This document shows, in pieces, positions 22,805-30,710 of a stretch of 32,476 bases of DNA; the first letter of the stretch is position 1, and each line of letters begins with the position of its first letter. Source of the stretch: Mycobacterium sp. E796 (GTDB lineage: Bacteria; Actinomycetota; Actinomycetes; Mycobacteriales; Mycobacteriaceae). The notes under the pieces were generated by a model, which saw only the letters and a program-made list of their open reading frames with translations, searched no databases and was not told the DNA's origin. Where the stretch lies: contig NZ_LZKK01000369.1 of NCBI RefSeq assembly GCF_001672815.1, forward strand, positions 1 through 32,476, written 5' to 3'. A program made the translations under genes and the position numbers.

Positions 22805-24858
22805 GCCATGCCCCCCGCCGTGGCCGACACGGGCTGCAGCGTGCCGTTGCGCAGGTGCAGGGTGCGTGGGCACAGCTCCTCCAGCCCCACGAAGTCGTGC
22901 GAAATGACAACCACCGTCAGGTCCTGCTCACGGCGCAGGTCTTCCAGCAGCCGCAGCAGGCCGCGCTGGCTGGCGGCGTCCAACCCGGCCAGCGGCTCGT
23001 CGAGGATCAGCGCCCGCGGCGAACGGGCCAGGAGTCCCGCCAGCACCACGCGGCGCATCTGACCGCCGCTGAGCTGGTCAATGGGCCGCTTGGCCAGGGT
23101 GGCATCGAGTCCGACGACGGCCAGCGCCTCGGCGACGCGATCCGTCTCCCGCGGCGAAAAGCCCGCTGCCGAGGCAACTTCCAATTCGACGCGGCTGCGC
23201 ATCAGCTGCAACCTGGCCGCCTGGAACGACAACGCCACCGCGCCGACCTGCTCGTGGACGGGCACGCCATCCATCAGGCAGGTACCGGTCGTCGGCACCG
23301 TCAACCCGGCCATGATCCAGGCCAACGTCGACTTGCCCGAGCCGTTGCCGCCGTGGATCAGCACCCCGTCTCCCTGCTCCACGGTGAAACTGACGTCGCG
23401 CAGTGCGGTTTTGGCCCACGGCGTGCCGCTGCCGTATTCGTGGCCGACGCCGACAAGCTCGATCACCGGCGTCTGCGAGCGACGGTTGACCGTGGTGGCC
23501 CCATTGGTTCCGGCCGGCGCGGGCACCGTCTCGACCATGCTTGCGTTATCCGGGGAATCGCTGAGATCGATTGTGCGGTCGGCGGAATCGGCCTCGTTGT
23601 TGTAGTGCGTGATGTGCACCAGGGCGGTGCGGTGGCGCTTGGTCAGATCGGACAGCACGCGCAGCAACGTATCCCGTCCCTGCTGGTCGACCATGGTGGT
23701 CACCTCGTCGGCGATGAGCAACGCCGGCTCCCGGGCCATCGCCGCGGCGAGCGCCAGGCGCTGCAGTTCGCCCCCGGAGAGGCTTCCGGTCTCGCGTTGC
23801 GCGAGCCCGTCGAGGCCGACCTCGCTCAGCAGCCGGTCCACGTCGATCTTGGTGCCGGGCGGCAGACCCCAGACCACGTCGTCGGCGACCCGCGTGCCCA
23901 GCACCTGGCTTTCGGGGTGCTGCAGCACGACCGCGGTGCCGCCCAGCTTGCCGAGGCCCACCGCGCCCGGGCGCTGCACCGTGCCCGACGTCGGTTCGCG
24001 GCCGGCCAAAATCAGCATCAGCGTGGTCTTCCCGGAACCGTTGGGTCCGGTGACCGCGACGTGTTCGCCGACCTGCAGGTCCAGGCTCAGCTCGCGCAGC
24101 GCGTCCCGGCGGGCACCCGGGTAACGGAAGCGCACCTTGTCCAGCCGCACCGGCACCGGCCCGACGGGGCCCTCCTCGGGCCCGCTCTCGTCCCATGCGT
24201 CCAACTTGTGCACGTCGGGGATGCCGCGCATCCGATCCAGCAGGCGAGACAGCGCCCACCAGCCGATCAGCGACACGACCAGGATCCCGACGAGGTAATA
24301 GATCAGCACCAGCAACTGCCAATGCTGCACGCCGAGAGCGAAATACCGCTTCAAGTCCTCGCCAACGCCCTGCATGTGTATCCGAGCCAGGAAGGCCGCG
24401 ACGCCGTTCACATCCGCGGTGATGACGTCGAAGATCAGGTGACGCAGGCGGGTCATCACGGTCAGCCCGATGACGTCGGCGGCGCCGAATGCCAGGCCAG
24501 CGACCAACGACCAAACGATCACCGACGGTAGCCCGCGGCGCTTGCGCTTGATGATTCCGGTCAGACCGCCGATGTAGACGCAATGGATGACGGTCATGAG
24601 GCCGCCCAACCCGGCGATCAGGAAGGCGATCATCCCGGCCGCGACCGTCGCGGCCATCAGGACGCGGAACCGGTAACGGTAGGCCAGCAGCCCGGTGGGC
24701 ACGGTGCCCAGCAAGGCCAGTCCCGCGGCGAACGGGACGACCACCGAGAGGATGGCGATGACCGCGCACAGCGCCCCCATGACGGCGGCCTGTGCCAATT
24801 CGACCGGTCGCAGCGGTCCACCCCGGTCGCTCGATCGGGATGGTCGGGGGACGGTCAC
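22801..24858 (-). CDS. Fused EcfS-like/EcfA/EcfA' protein of an ECF transporter (Rv2326c-like)
   Basis: 685 residues in three parts. Residues about 20-210 form a membrane domain of five to six segments, resembling an S component. Two ABC ATPase domains follow. The first has Walker A GPNGSGKTT (about 271-279), LSGGELQRL and a Walker B LLIADE. The second has GGNGSGKST (from about 503), LSGGQMRRV and LILDEPLAGLD. Together with EcfT this makes a complete vitamin- or metal-type importer from two polypeptides. The substrate cannot be inferred. The GTG at 24858 is the chosen start; the upstream frame is antisense to the MarR gene. The M. tuberculosis homologue Rv2326c is 697 residues from memory. 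Confidence 0.88.
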   Translation of the reverse strand: MTVPRPSRSSDRGGPLRPVELAQAAVMGALCAVIAILSVVVPFAAGLALLGTVPTGLLAYRYRFRVLMAATVAAGMIAFLIAGLGGLMTVIHCVYIGGLTGIIKRKRRGLPSVIVWSLVAGLAFGAADVIGLTVMTRLRHLIFDVITADVNGVAAFLARIHMQGVGEDLKRYFALGVQHWQLLVLIYYLVGILVVSLIGWWALSRLLDRMRGIPDVHKLDAWDESGPEEGPVGPVPVRLDKVRFRYPGARRDALRELSLDLQVGEHVAVTGPNGSGKTTLMLILAGREPTSGTVQRPGAVGLGKLGGTAVVLQHPESQVLGTRVADDVVWGLPPGTKIDVDRLLSEVGLDGLAQRETGSLSGGELQRLALAAAMAREPALLIADEVTTMVDQQGRDTLLRVLSDLTKRHRTALVHITHYNNEADSADRTIDLSDSPDNASMVETVPAPAGTNGATTVNRRSQTPVIELVGVGHEYGSGTPWAKTALRDVSFTVEQGDGVLIHGGNGSGKSTLAWIMAGLTVPTTGTCLMDGVPVHEQVGAVALSFQAARLQLMRSRVELEVASAAGFSPRETDRVAEALAVVGLDATLAKRPIDQLSGGQMRRVVLAGLLARSPRALILDEPLAGLDAASQRGLLRLLEDLRREQDLTVVVISHDFVGLEELCPRTLHLRNGTLQPVSATAGGMA

Positions 24859-24976
24859 CTCACCGATTCTGCCAGGCCGCAGCGGCAAGTCCCCGCGCCA
24901 CACTCTGCACGCTGGGTTTTTGCGGCGACGCGTGTGGCGTCCGTCTCGCTTAGCAAAGCTATGCAACCATGGGTGT
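24859..24976. promoter_or_regulatory. Divergent control region of the ECF operon and marR
   Basis: 118 bp separate the two starts. TAGC-AAA-GCTA (24951-24961) is a small dyad 15 bp before the MarR ATG, within TTAGCAAAGCTATGCAA. It is a plausible MarR operator that could control both directions. No clear -35/-10 pair is visible. Confidence 0.4.
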
Positions 24977-25474
24977 ATGAACGCATCCGCCGCCAACCAC
25001 ACTGATGTCGTTGACGCCGCAAACACTGAGCCCCAGTCCGGCCTCGGAGCCGACCTCCTCGCCGTGGTCGCCCGGCTCAACCGGCTGGCCACCCAGCGCA
25101 TCCAGATGCCGCTGCCCGCGGCGCAGGCCCGGCTGCTGGCCACCATCGAGGCGCACGGAGAGGCTCGGATCGGCGACCTGGCGGGCGTCGACCACTGTTC
25201 CCAGCCGACGATGACCACCCAGGTGCGCCGCCTGGAGGACGCCGGCCTGGTGACGCGGACCGTCGACCCCGGCGACGCCCGGGCGGTCCGCATCCGCATC
25301 ACGGCCGACGGGATACGCACGCTAGACGCCGTTCGGGCCGACCGGGCCGCCGCGATCGAACCGCAGTTGGCCCTGCTCGAGCCGGCCGACCGCGAGGTGC
25401 TCAAGCAGGCGGTCGAGGTCCTGCGGCGGCTGCTCGAGAACGCGTCGGCGACGCCGCGCCGCCACACGCTGTGA
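24977..25474 (+). CDS. MarR-family transcriptional regulator (Rv2327-like)
   Basis: 165 residues with a winged helix-turn-helix (about 40-115): ARLLATIEAHGEARIGDLAGVDHCSQPTMTTQVRRLEDAGLVTRTVDPGDARAVRIRIT. The C-terminal dimerisation helix ends near 160. It is divergent from the ECF transporter-sulfatase operon and is the obvious candidate to regulate it. ATG 24977 is the start that gives the family length; no good ribosome site is seen. Corresponds by position and size to Rv2327. Confidence 0.9.
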   Translation: MNASAANHTDVVDAANTEPQSGLGADLLAVVARLNRLATQRIQMPLPAAQARLLATIEAHGEARIGDLAGVDHCSQPTMTTQVRRLEDAGLVTRTVDPGDARAVRIRITADGIRTLDAVRADRAAAIEPQLALLEPADREVLKQAVEVLRRLLENASATPRRHTL

Positions 25475-25555
25475 CGGCGCCGTCCGGTGGCTGCACCGCC
25501 GCGGGCGGGTAGACACTGGAAGTTCGGACTGACCAGTGATGGAAAGGTGGCGGTG

Positions 25556-27859
25556 ATGCGGCCCGAGGCTTCCGCCTTCCCGGCCCCCCCGTTGACCGTA
25601 TGGGTCGGACCGACGAGGTACGTCTTCGCGCCCGGTCGCGACGTGCTGGTGGGCTACGGCCCGGGGGTCGACATCCCATTGGGGCCACCGGGCCACCAGG
25701 CGCCGCCCCACCCCGACGTGGTGCTGCGGTTCACCGGCCGCCACTGGGTGGCCATCGACAACAGCCCCCGCGGGATGTTCGTCAACGGCTCGCGGGTGCC
25801 GACCGTCGACGTGCACTCCGGCCAGGCGATCACGATCGGCGATCCGCAGCGAGGCCCGCGGCTGGTTTTCCAGATCGATTCACCCGCTCCGCCGCCGCCT
25901 GTCACCCGGAACCGCCCGAACGACCCCAGCTTGCGGGCGCCGACCGAGCGCGGCACCCAGCCAATCCCGATCCCGCCACCCCAGCCGCCAGCGGCCGAGC
26001 CGCCTCGTCCACCCGCCCCGCCGGAACCCCCGGCGCCGCCCCTCGTCGAAGCCAACGCGGCCGCGGCGGACGAACCGTCAGACGGTCCGGGCCTGATCGA
26101 GCGGATGACCACGCGGAAGCTGCCGACCGCTGGCCCCTCCTTCCGCACCCAAGAGGGCAACACGACGTATCGGCTGCCGCTGCGATCCGGCGCGCGGACC
26201 AGTGGGGTCACGGCGTACCAGCTGGGACTCACGGTCGACGGGCACGAGGTGCTCACGGACATCTCGTTCACGGCTGCTGTGGGGACGCTGACCGCGATCG
26301 TGGGACCGTCGACGGCGCGCAACTCAGCCCTGCTCGAACTGCTGGCCGGCACAAGGGGACTCAGCTCCGGAACGATTACGGTCGACGGCCACGACGTGCA
26401 CGCCGAGCCCGAGTCGATGCGCTCGCGCATCGGGATCGTCCGCGGCGACGAGTGCCTGCATCCGCGGCTCACGGTCGAACAGGCCCTGGGCTACGCCGCC
26501 GAGTTGCGCCTGCCGCCGGACACCGCCGCCGAGCACCGTCGGCGGGTGGTCGATCAGGTGCTCGAGGAGCTCGAGCTGGCGCCCCACCGCGCAACTCGGA
26601 TCAGCAAACTGCCACCCGAGCTGCGCCGGTGCGCGTCGCTGGCGGTCGAACTGGTCACCCGGCCGACGCTGCTGGTGGTCGACGATCCCGGCGCCGGGCT
26701 CGATGCGCCGCAGCAAGACCGCGTGATGGCGATCCTGCGCCGGCAGGCCGACATCGGCTGTGTCGTGGTGGTCGCGATGCCGTCGCACTCGTCGCTGAGC
26801 AACCTCAACCTCTGCGACCAGGTGTTGGTCCTGACCGCGCGGGGCGCCCCGGCTTTCCTCGGGACGCCGTTGCAGGTCGAGTCCGCGATGGGCAGCACCG
26901 ACTGGGCGACAGTCCTCGAGCAGGTCGGCGCCGATCCCGACGGCGCGCACCGCGCGTTTCGCGCTCGACAACCCCCGCCGACCGCGCCGCCGCAGGTCGC
27001 CGCGCCGTGGCCGCTGCCCGAAAAGCTCGCCACGAAGCGGCAAGTCCGGCTGCTCGTCCGTCGCCAGCTCCGCCTGCTCTTCGCCGACCACCTCTACTTC
27101 CTGTTCCTGGCGATCCTGCCCTTCGTCTTGGCGGCGCTGGCGTTGTTGATCCCCGGCGATTCCGGGTTGGAGCGACCGAACCCGAGCAGCTCCAACCCCC
27201 ACGAAGCCATCGAAATCCTGGCCGCGCTCAACATCGCCGCGGTGATCGTGGGGACGGCCCTGACCATCCGCACGCTGGTGGAAGAGCGCCGCCCCTTCCG
27301 ACGCGAGCAGGCACTCGGGCTTTCGACCCCGGCCTATCTGGGCGCCAAGATCGTCGTCTTCGGCCTGGCCGCGCTCATCCTGTCGGGCATCGTCTTCGCG
27401 ATCGTCGTCGCGGTGAAAGGCGGGCCGGTGCACGGCCCGGTGCTGTTGGGCTTCTCCGGCGGGGCCACTGCTGAGCTGTATCTGAGCGTGGGCGTGACGG
27501 CTGTCGTGTCGGCGGTCGTCGGGCTGGCGCTGTCCGCCATGGGCAGCCGGCTGCGTGAGGTACTGCCGCTGCTGGTGCTGGTGATCCTGGCGTCGCTGCT
27601 GTTCAACGGGAGCCTGGTGCAGCTGGTGAGCAAGTGGGGCTTTCAGCAGGTTTCGTGGTTCGTCCCGGCCCAGTGGGGCTTCGCCGCGTCGGCGTCGGTC
27701 GCCGATCTGCGCAGGGTCGACGCGCTCGCCGCCAACGCCCTCATGTGGACCCACTATTCGGGTTGGTGGATCTTCGACATGGTGATGCTGTTGGGCTTCG
27801 GCGCCGGCGCGGCCGGCTTTGCCCTCTACCGGCTGCGAGCGCCCAAACGGCCGACCTGA
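25556..27859 (+). CDS. FHA-domain ABC-2 transporter-like protein with degenerate ATPase motifs
   Basis: 767 residues in four parts. An FHA-like domain (about 10-105) keeps the FVNG loop but lacks the usual GR and SxxH. A proline-rich linker follows (about 110-185). The ABC ATPase domain (about 225-450) reads GPSTARNS where GxxGxGKS is expected (G250 to S257; lysine replaced by N256), LPPEL in place of LSGGQ (about 350), and VVDDP where the catalytic glutamate would be (D376-D377). Finally there is an ABC-2-type membrane domain with about six helices (from about 505). The layout resembles Rv1747. It probably cannot hydrolyse ATP normally. ATG 25556 follows AAAGGTGG; a longer frame from 25487 has no site. 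It is not present at the equivalent M. tuberculosis locus as far as I recall. Confidence 0.88.
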   Translation: MRPEASAFPAPPLTVWVGPTRYVFAPGRDVLVGYGPGVDIPLGPPGHQAPPHPDVVLRFTGRHWVAIDNSPRGMFVNGSRVPTVDVHSGQAITIGDPQRGPRLVFQIDSPAPPPPVTRNRPNDPSLRAPTERGTQPIPIPPPQPPAAEPPRPPAPPEPPAPPLVEANAAAADEPSDGPGLIERMTTRKLPTAGPSFRTQEGNTTYRLPLRSGARTSGVTAYQLGLTVDGHEVLTDISFTAAVGTLTAIVGPSTARNSALLELLAGTRGLSSGTITVDGHDVHAEPESMRSRIGIVRGDECLHPRLTVEQALGYAAELRLPPDTAAEHRRRVVDQVLEELELAPHRATRISKLPPELRRCASLAVELVTRPTLLVVDDPGAGLDAPQQDRVMAILRRQADIGCVVVVAMPSHSSLSNLNLCDQVLVLTARGAPAFLGTPLQVESAMGSTDWATVLEQVGADPDGAHRAFRARQPPPTAPPQVAAPWPLPEKLATKRQVRLLVRRQLRLLFADHLYFLFLAILPFVLAALALLIPGDSGLERPNPSSSNPHEAIEILAALNIAAVIVGTALTIRTLVEERRPFRREQALGLSTPAYLGAKIVVFGLAALILSGIVFAIVVAVKGGPVHGPVLLGFSGGATAELYLSVGVTAVVSAVVGLALSAMGSRLREVLPLLVLVILASLLFNGSLVQLVSKWGFQQVSWFVPAQWGFAASASVADLRRVDALAANALMWTHYSGWWIFDMVMLLGFGAGAAGFALYRLRAPKRPT

Positions 27860-27982
27860 CCCCAGCGCCGCGCCGAGCGTGCACTCAGCGCTTGACAATG
27901 CCAAAACCCACAACCGGTGCACGTTGGGCGATTGTTATCCAAGGCCTGTTTCAAGGCCTGAGCAGCGGGATACCGTCCTTTC
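27860..27982 (+). promoter_or_regulatory. Promoter region of the acyl-CoA oxidase-like gene
   Basis: TACCGT (27971-27976) is a -10-type box ending 6 nt before ATG 27983, so the transcript is probably leaderless. The 9-bp direct repeat CAAGGCCTG (27940-27948 and 27952-27960), 12 bp apart, lies over the expected -35 position and could be a regulator site. An isolated TTGACA (27892-27897) has no matching -10 at normal distance. Confidence 0.5.
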
Positions 27983-29923
27983 ATGGCGCCAGACACGAAG
28001 AGCACGGCCGAACACTTGCGCAACGCCTTGGACGGGCGGTGGCGCGACGTGAAGAACCGGATGCGGGCCACGATGACCGAGGAGCTGTTCCGCCCGCATT
28101 ACACGCCGAACACGGTGATCGCCCGCACCAAGGTGGCGGAGCAAATGCGGATCATGGCGGCGTTCGGGGCCGCCGCCGACAACTTCCGTAAGGAGCACGG
28201 CGGCACCGGCGACGTGGGCGCGGCGATCACGATGATCGAGATGCTCGCGATGTCGGACCTGTCGCTGATGGTCAAGGCCGGGGTCCAGTGGGGGCTGTTC
28301 GGCGGTGCCGTCGAGAACCTGGGCACCGAGCGCCACCACGAGGCGTACGTGAAGCAGATCATCAGCCTCGAGCTGCGCGGTTGCTTCGCGATGACCGAGA
28401 CGGGGCACGGCAGCGACGTCCAGTCGGTGGAGACCACCGCGACCTACGACGTCGACACCGAGGAGTTCGTCATCGACTCCCCCACCCCGACGGCCCGCAA
28501 GGATTACATCGGAGGCGCCGCCGAAACCGCCACCATGGCAGCGGTTTTCGCGCAATTGATCACCACCGAGGACGGAAAGCCGGTCAACCACGGCGTGCAC
28601 TGCGTTCTGGTCCCGATCCGCGACGCCGACGGCAACGACCTGCCAGGGGTGACGACGTCGGACTGCGAGTACAAGGGCGGCCTGCCCGGTGTGGACAACG
28701 GCCGCATCGTCTTCGATCACGTCCGCGTCCCGCGGGTGAACCTGCTGAACAAATACGGCGACGTGGCGCCGGACGGCACCTACAGTTCGCCGATCGACAA
28801 CCCCAACCGGCGGTTCTTCACCATGCTGGGCACGCTGGTTCGCGGCCGGATCACGGTGGGCGGCAGCGCGGGCGCCGCGGCGCGCGTCGCGCTGGACATC
28901 GCAACTCGATATGCGTTGCAGCGCAGGCAATTCAAGGCCCCGGATGACGACACCGAGGTGCTGATCATGGACTACCTGGTGCATCAGCGCCGGCTGTTTC
29001 CGTTGATCGCGAGGTCATACGCGCTGCAGTTCGCCCAGAACGAGCTGGTCAGCAAGTGCCACGACATCCAGACCGCGGACGCCCCCGACGCCGACGAGCA
29101 GCGCGAGCTGGAAGCGCGGGCCGCGGGGCTCAAGGCGGCCAACACCTGGCACGCGTCCCGGGCCATCCAGGAGGCCCGGGAGGCCTGTGGCGGCGCGGGT
29201 TACATGGCCGAGAACCGGCTGATCGGGCTGCGCGGCGACACCGACGTGTTCACCACGTTCGAGGGCGACAACCATGTGCTGACCCAACTGGTGGCCAAGG
29301 AGCTGCTGACGGCGTACGCCGACGACATCCGCAGCATGAGCCCCGTCGAATGGGTGCGCTTCGCCGCCAACACCGTCGGTGAGCGGGTGCGGAAACGCAC
29401 TGCGGCCGAGGCGATTATGCAGACGATCATCGACGCCCGCCAAGACAGCGAAGAGGAAGGCAGCCTGTTCAACCGCGGCACCCAGGTCACCATGTTCGAG
29501 GAACGCGAAGACTACCTTTTGTCTTCGGTGGCGCGCCGACTGCAAGGCAAATCCAAGGAGATGTCGGAATTCGACGCGTTCAACGCCGTGCAGGATCACG
29601 TGCTGCACGCGGCGAGCGCGCACATCGACCGGATAGTGCTGGAGGCGTTCGTCGCCGGGATCGACTCGTGCGAGGACGCGGACGCCCGCGAGCTGCTCGA
29701 AATGGTCTGCGATTTGTACGCATTGTCGGTGATCGAGGACGACAAGGCGTGGTATATCGAGCATGGTTACCTGTCGACCGGGCGGGCCAAGGCCGTCACT
29801 CGCGGCATCAACGATCGATGCCGCAAGTTGCGCCCCTACGCCGAGACGCTGGTGGACGGGTTCGGCATCCCCGAGCCGCTGCGGTACGCGGAGATGCTGC
29901 ACCCGGAGAACCTGCCGGACTGA
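27983..29923 (+). CDS. Acyl-CoA dehydrogenase/oxidase-like flavoprotein (ACOX-type)
   Basis: 646 residues, longer than ordinary acyl-CoA dehydrogenases (about 390) and matching the acyl-CoA oxidase family with its extra C-terminal domain. Features are the flavin-contacting CFAMTETGHGSDVQSVETTATYD, the GGAAETATMAAVFAQL segment, RFFTMLGTLVRGRITVGGSAGAAARVAL, the RYALQRRQF arginine helix, CGGAGYMAEN, and the catalytic glutamate in FTTFEGDNHVL. It catalyses alpha,beta-dehydrogenation of an acyl-CoA; whether electrons go to oxygen or to an electron-transfer flavoprotein is not visible. It stands alone, with a leaderless-type promoter, and is convergent with lppP. I do not recall an obvious M. tuberculosis counterpart at this place. 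Confidence 0.92.
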   Translation: MAPDTKSTAEHLRNALDGRWRDVKNRMRATMTEELFRPHYTPNTVIARTKVAEQMRIMAAFGAAADNFRKEHGGTGDVGAAITMIEMLAMSDLSLMVKAGVQWGLFGGAVENLGTERHHEAYVKQIISLELRGCFAMTETGHGSDVQSVETTATYDVDTEEFVIDSPTPTARKDYIGGAAETATMAAVFAQLITTEDGKPVNHGVHCVLVPIRDADGNDLPGVTTSDCEYKGGLPGVDNGRIVFDHVRVPRVNLLNKYGDVAPDGTYSSPIDNPNRRFFTMLGTLVRGRITVGGSAGAAARVALDIATRYALQRRQFKAPDDDTEVLIMDYLVHQRRLFPLIARSYALQFAQNELVSKCHDIQTADAPDADEQRELEARAAGLKAANTWHASRAIQEAREACGGAGYMAENRLIGLRGDTDVFTTFEGDNHVLTQLVAKELLTAYADDIRSMSPVEWVRFAANTVGERVRKRTAAEAIMQTIIDARQDSEEEGSLFNRGTQVTMFEEREDYLLSSVARRLQGKSKEMSEFDAFNAVQDHVLHAASAHIDRIVLEAFVAGIDSCEDADARELLEMVCDLYALSVIEDDKAWYIEHGYLSTGRAKAVTRGINDRCRKLRPYAETLVDGFGIPEPLRYAEMLHPENLPD

Positions 29924-29950
29924 GTCCGCGGAAGCGGTTGTGCGCCAGCG

Positions 29951-30433
29951 CTACTGATGCGGGATCTTGCCGAGCGCCTGCAGCTTGCCGTCGGATCCGA
30001 TCTGGAACTTCACCGTGCCGATTCCGGTGGGACAACAGGGTTCGTCCTTGCCGACCTGCCATTGATACTGAACGGTGATCGTGTCGTCGGAGGGCGGCAG
30101 CACCGTGATGTACGGCTTCGGGTTCGGCGTGGGCGAGCCCAGCGGTGTGTTGTGGTCGAAGAATAGGAGCTGCTGCGGCGTCGACTCGCTGGCGATGGTC
30201 GGGATGACCTGAATCCAGTACAGCCGGCACTTCTTGGTGTGACCCCGTGCGATTTCGACCCACGTCGAGCCCGGCACCTCGACTGGGACCGAGGCAATGG
30301 CCTGCCGCACCGTGTCGGCGGTCGGACCGTCGGAATCCTTACATGTATCGCCCCGCGACGCCGGCGGCGCCGTCGGATTTCCCCCACAGGCCGACACCAA
30401 CAAGATCAGCAGAATCACAATCGGGCGGCGCAC
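29951..30433 (-). CDS. lppP: LppP/LprE-family lipoprotein LppP
   Basis: 160 residues. The leader MRRPIVILLILLVSAC carries a lipobox with C16 as the lipid-modified residue. The mature protein matches the LppP/LprE family: CKDSDGPTADTVRQAIASVPVEVPGSTWVEIARGHTKKCRLYWIQV, then QQLLFFDHNTPLGSPTPNPKPYITVL, and a second cysteine pair (CCPTG). It is exported and anchored at the outer face of the cytoplasmic membrane. Function is unknown. In M. tuberculosis lppP (Rv2330c) sits beside the nitrate/nitrite transporter gene narK1; here its neighbour is a nitrate reductase, so the nitrate link is kept. Start is GTG 30433. Confidence 0.9.
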   Translation of the reverse strand: MRRPIVILLILLVSACGGNPTAPPASRGDTCKDSDGPTADTVRQAIASVPVEVPGSTWVEIARGHTKKCRLYWIQVIPTIASESTPQQLLFFDHNTPLGSPTPNPKPYITVLPPSDDTITVQYQWQVGKDEPCCPTGIGTVKFQIGSDGKLQALGKIPHQ

Positions 30434-30710
30434 ATTGTGAGCTTAACGAAAACTGTGAATGTCCCATTTGTTTCGTCGGAAGCGTGGTTCTGAGCGGCAA
30501 TTCACCGGGGAACGCGGGTAATCTGGCCGACGTCGCAGATCGGCGCTGACCTGCGATTACCTGGCATTCCGGGGACCTCACAGGGTAGCCCGGGTCCGGT
30601 GAAAGGAAGCCGTAAAACGGCGGAAACATCGGACACCCGATGCCGAAACATCGTTGCCGCACTATTTGGTGCATTAGGCCATTTGTGCGCTCGAGGGGAG
30701 GAAAGTAGGC
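30434..30710. promoter_or_regulatory. Divergent region between lppP and the nitrate reductase
   Basis: 277 nt without a gene. It contains the GlnR-box-like element at 30612-30649, an imperfect dyad ACGAAAAC...GTTTCGT (30446-30476) near lppP, and a strong ribosome site GAGGGGAGGAAAG (30692-30705). No unequivocal -10 box is visible between the GlnR-like element and the start. Confidence 0.5.
30612..30649 (+). promoter_or_regulatory. Candidate GlnR box
   Basis: The spacing GTAAA-N6-GAAAC-N6-CACCC-N6-GAAAC follows the actinobacterial GlnR consensus (GTNAC-N6-GAAAC repeated at 22 bp), with both GAAAC elements perfect. The GTNAC elements are poor. It lies 61 bp before the nitrate reductase start, in keeping with GlnR activation of nitrate assimilation genes. 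Confidence 0.55.

Noticed and set aside
24859..25467. Long extension of the fused Ecf ATPase frame
   Set aside because: It is antisense to the MarR gene and has no membrane or transporter features.
27892..27897. TTGACA as the -35 of the acyl-CoA oxidase-like gene
   Set aside because: No -10-like sequence lies 16-19 bp downstream, and a better -10 with leaderless spacing is found right before the ATG.
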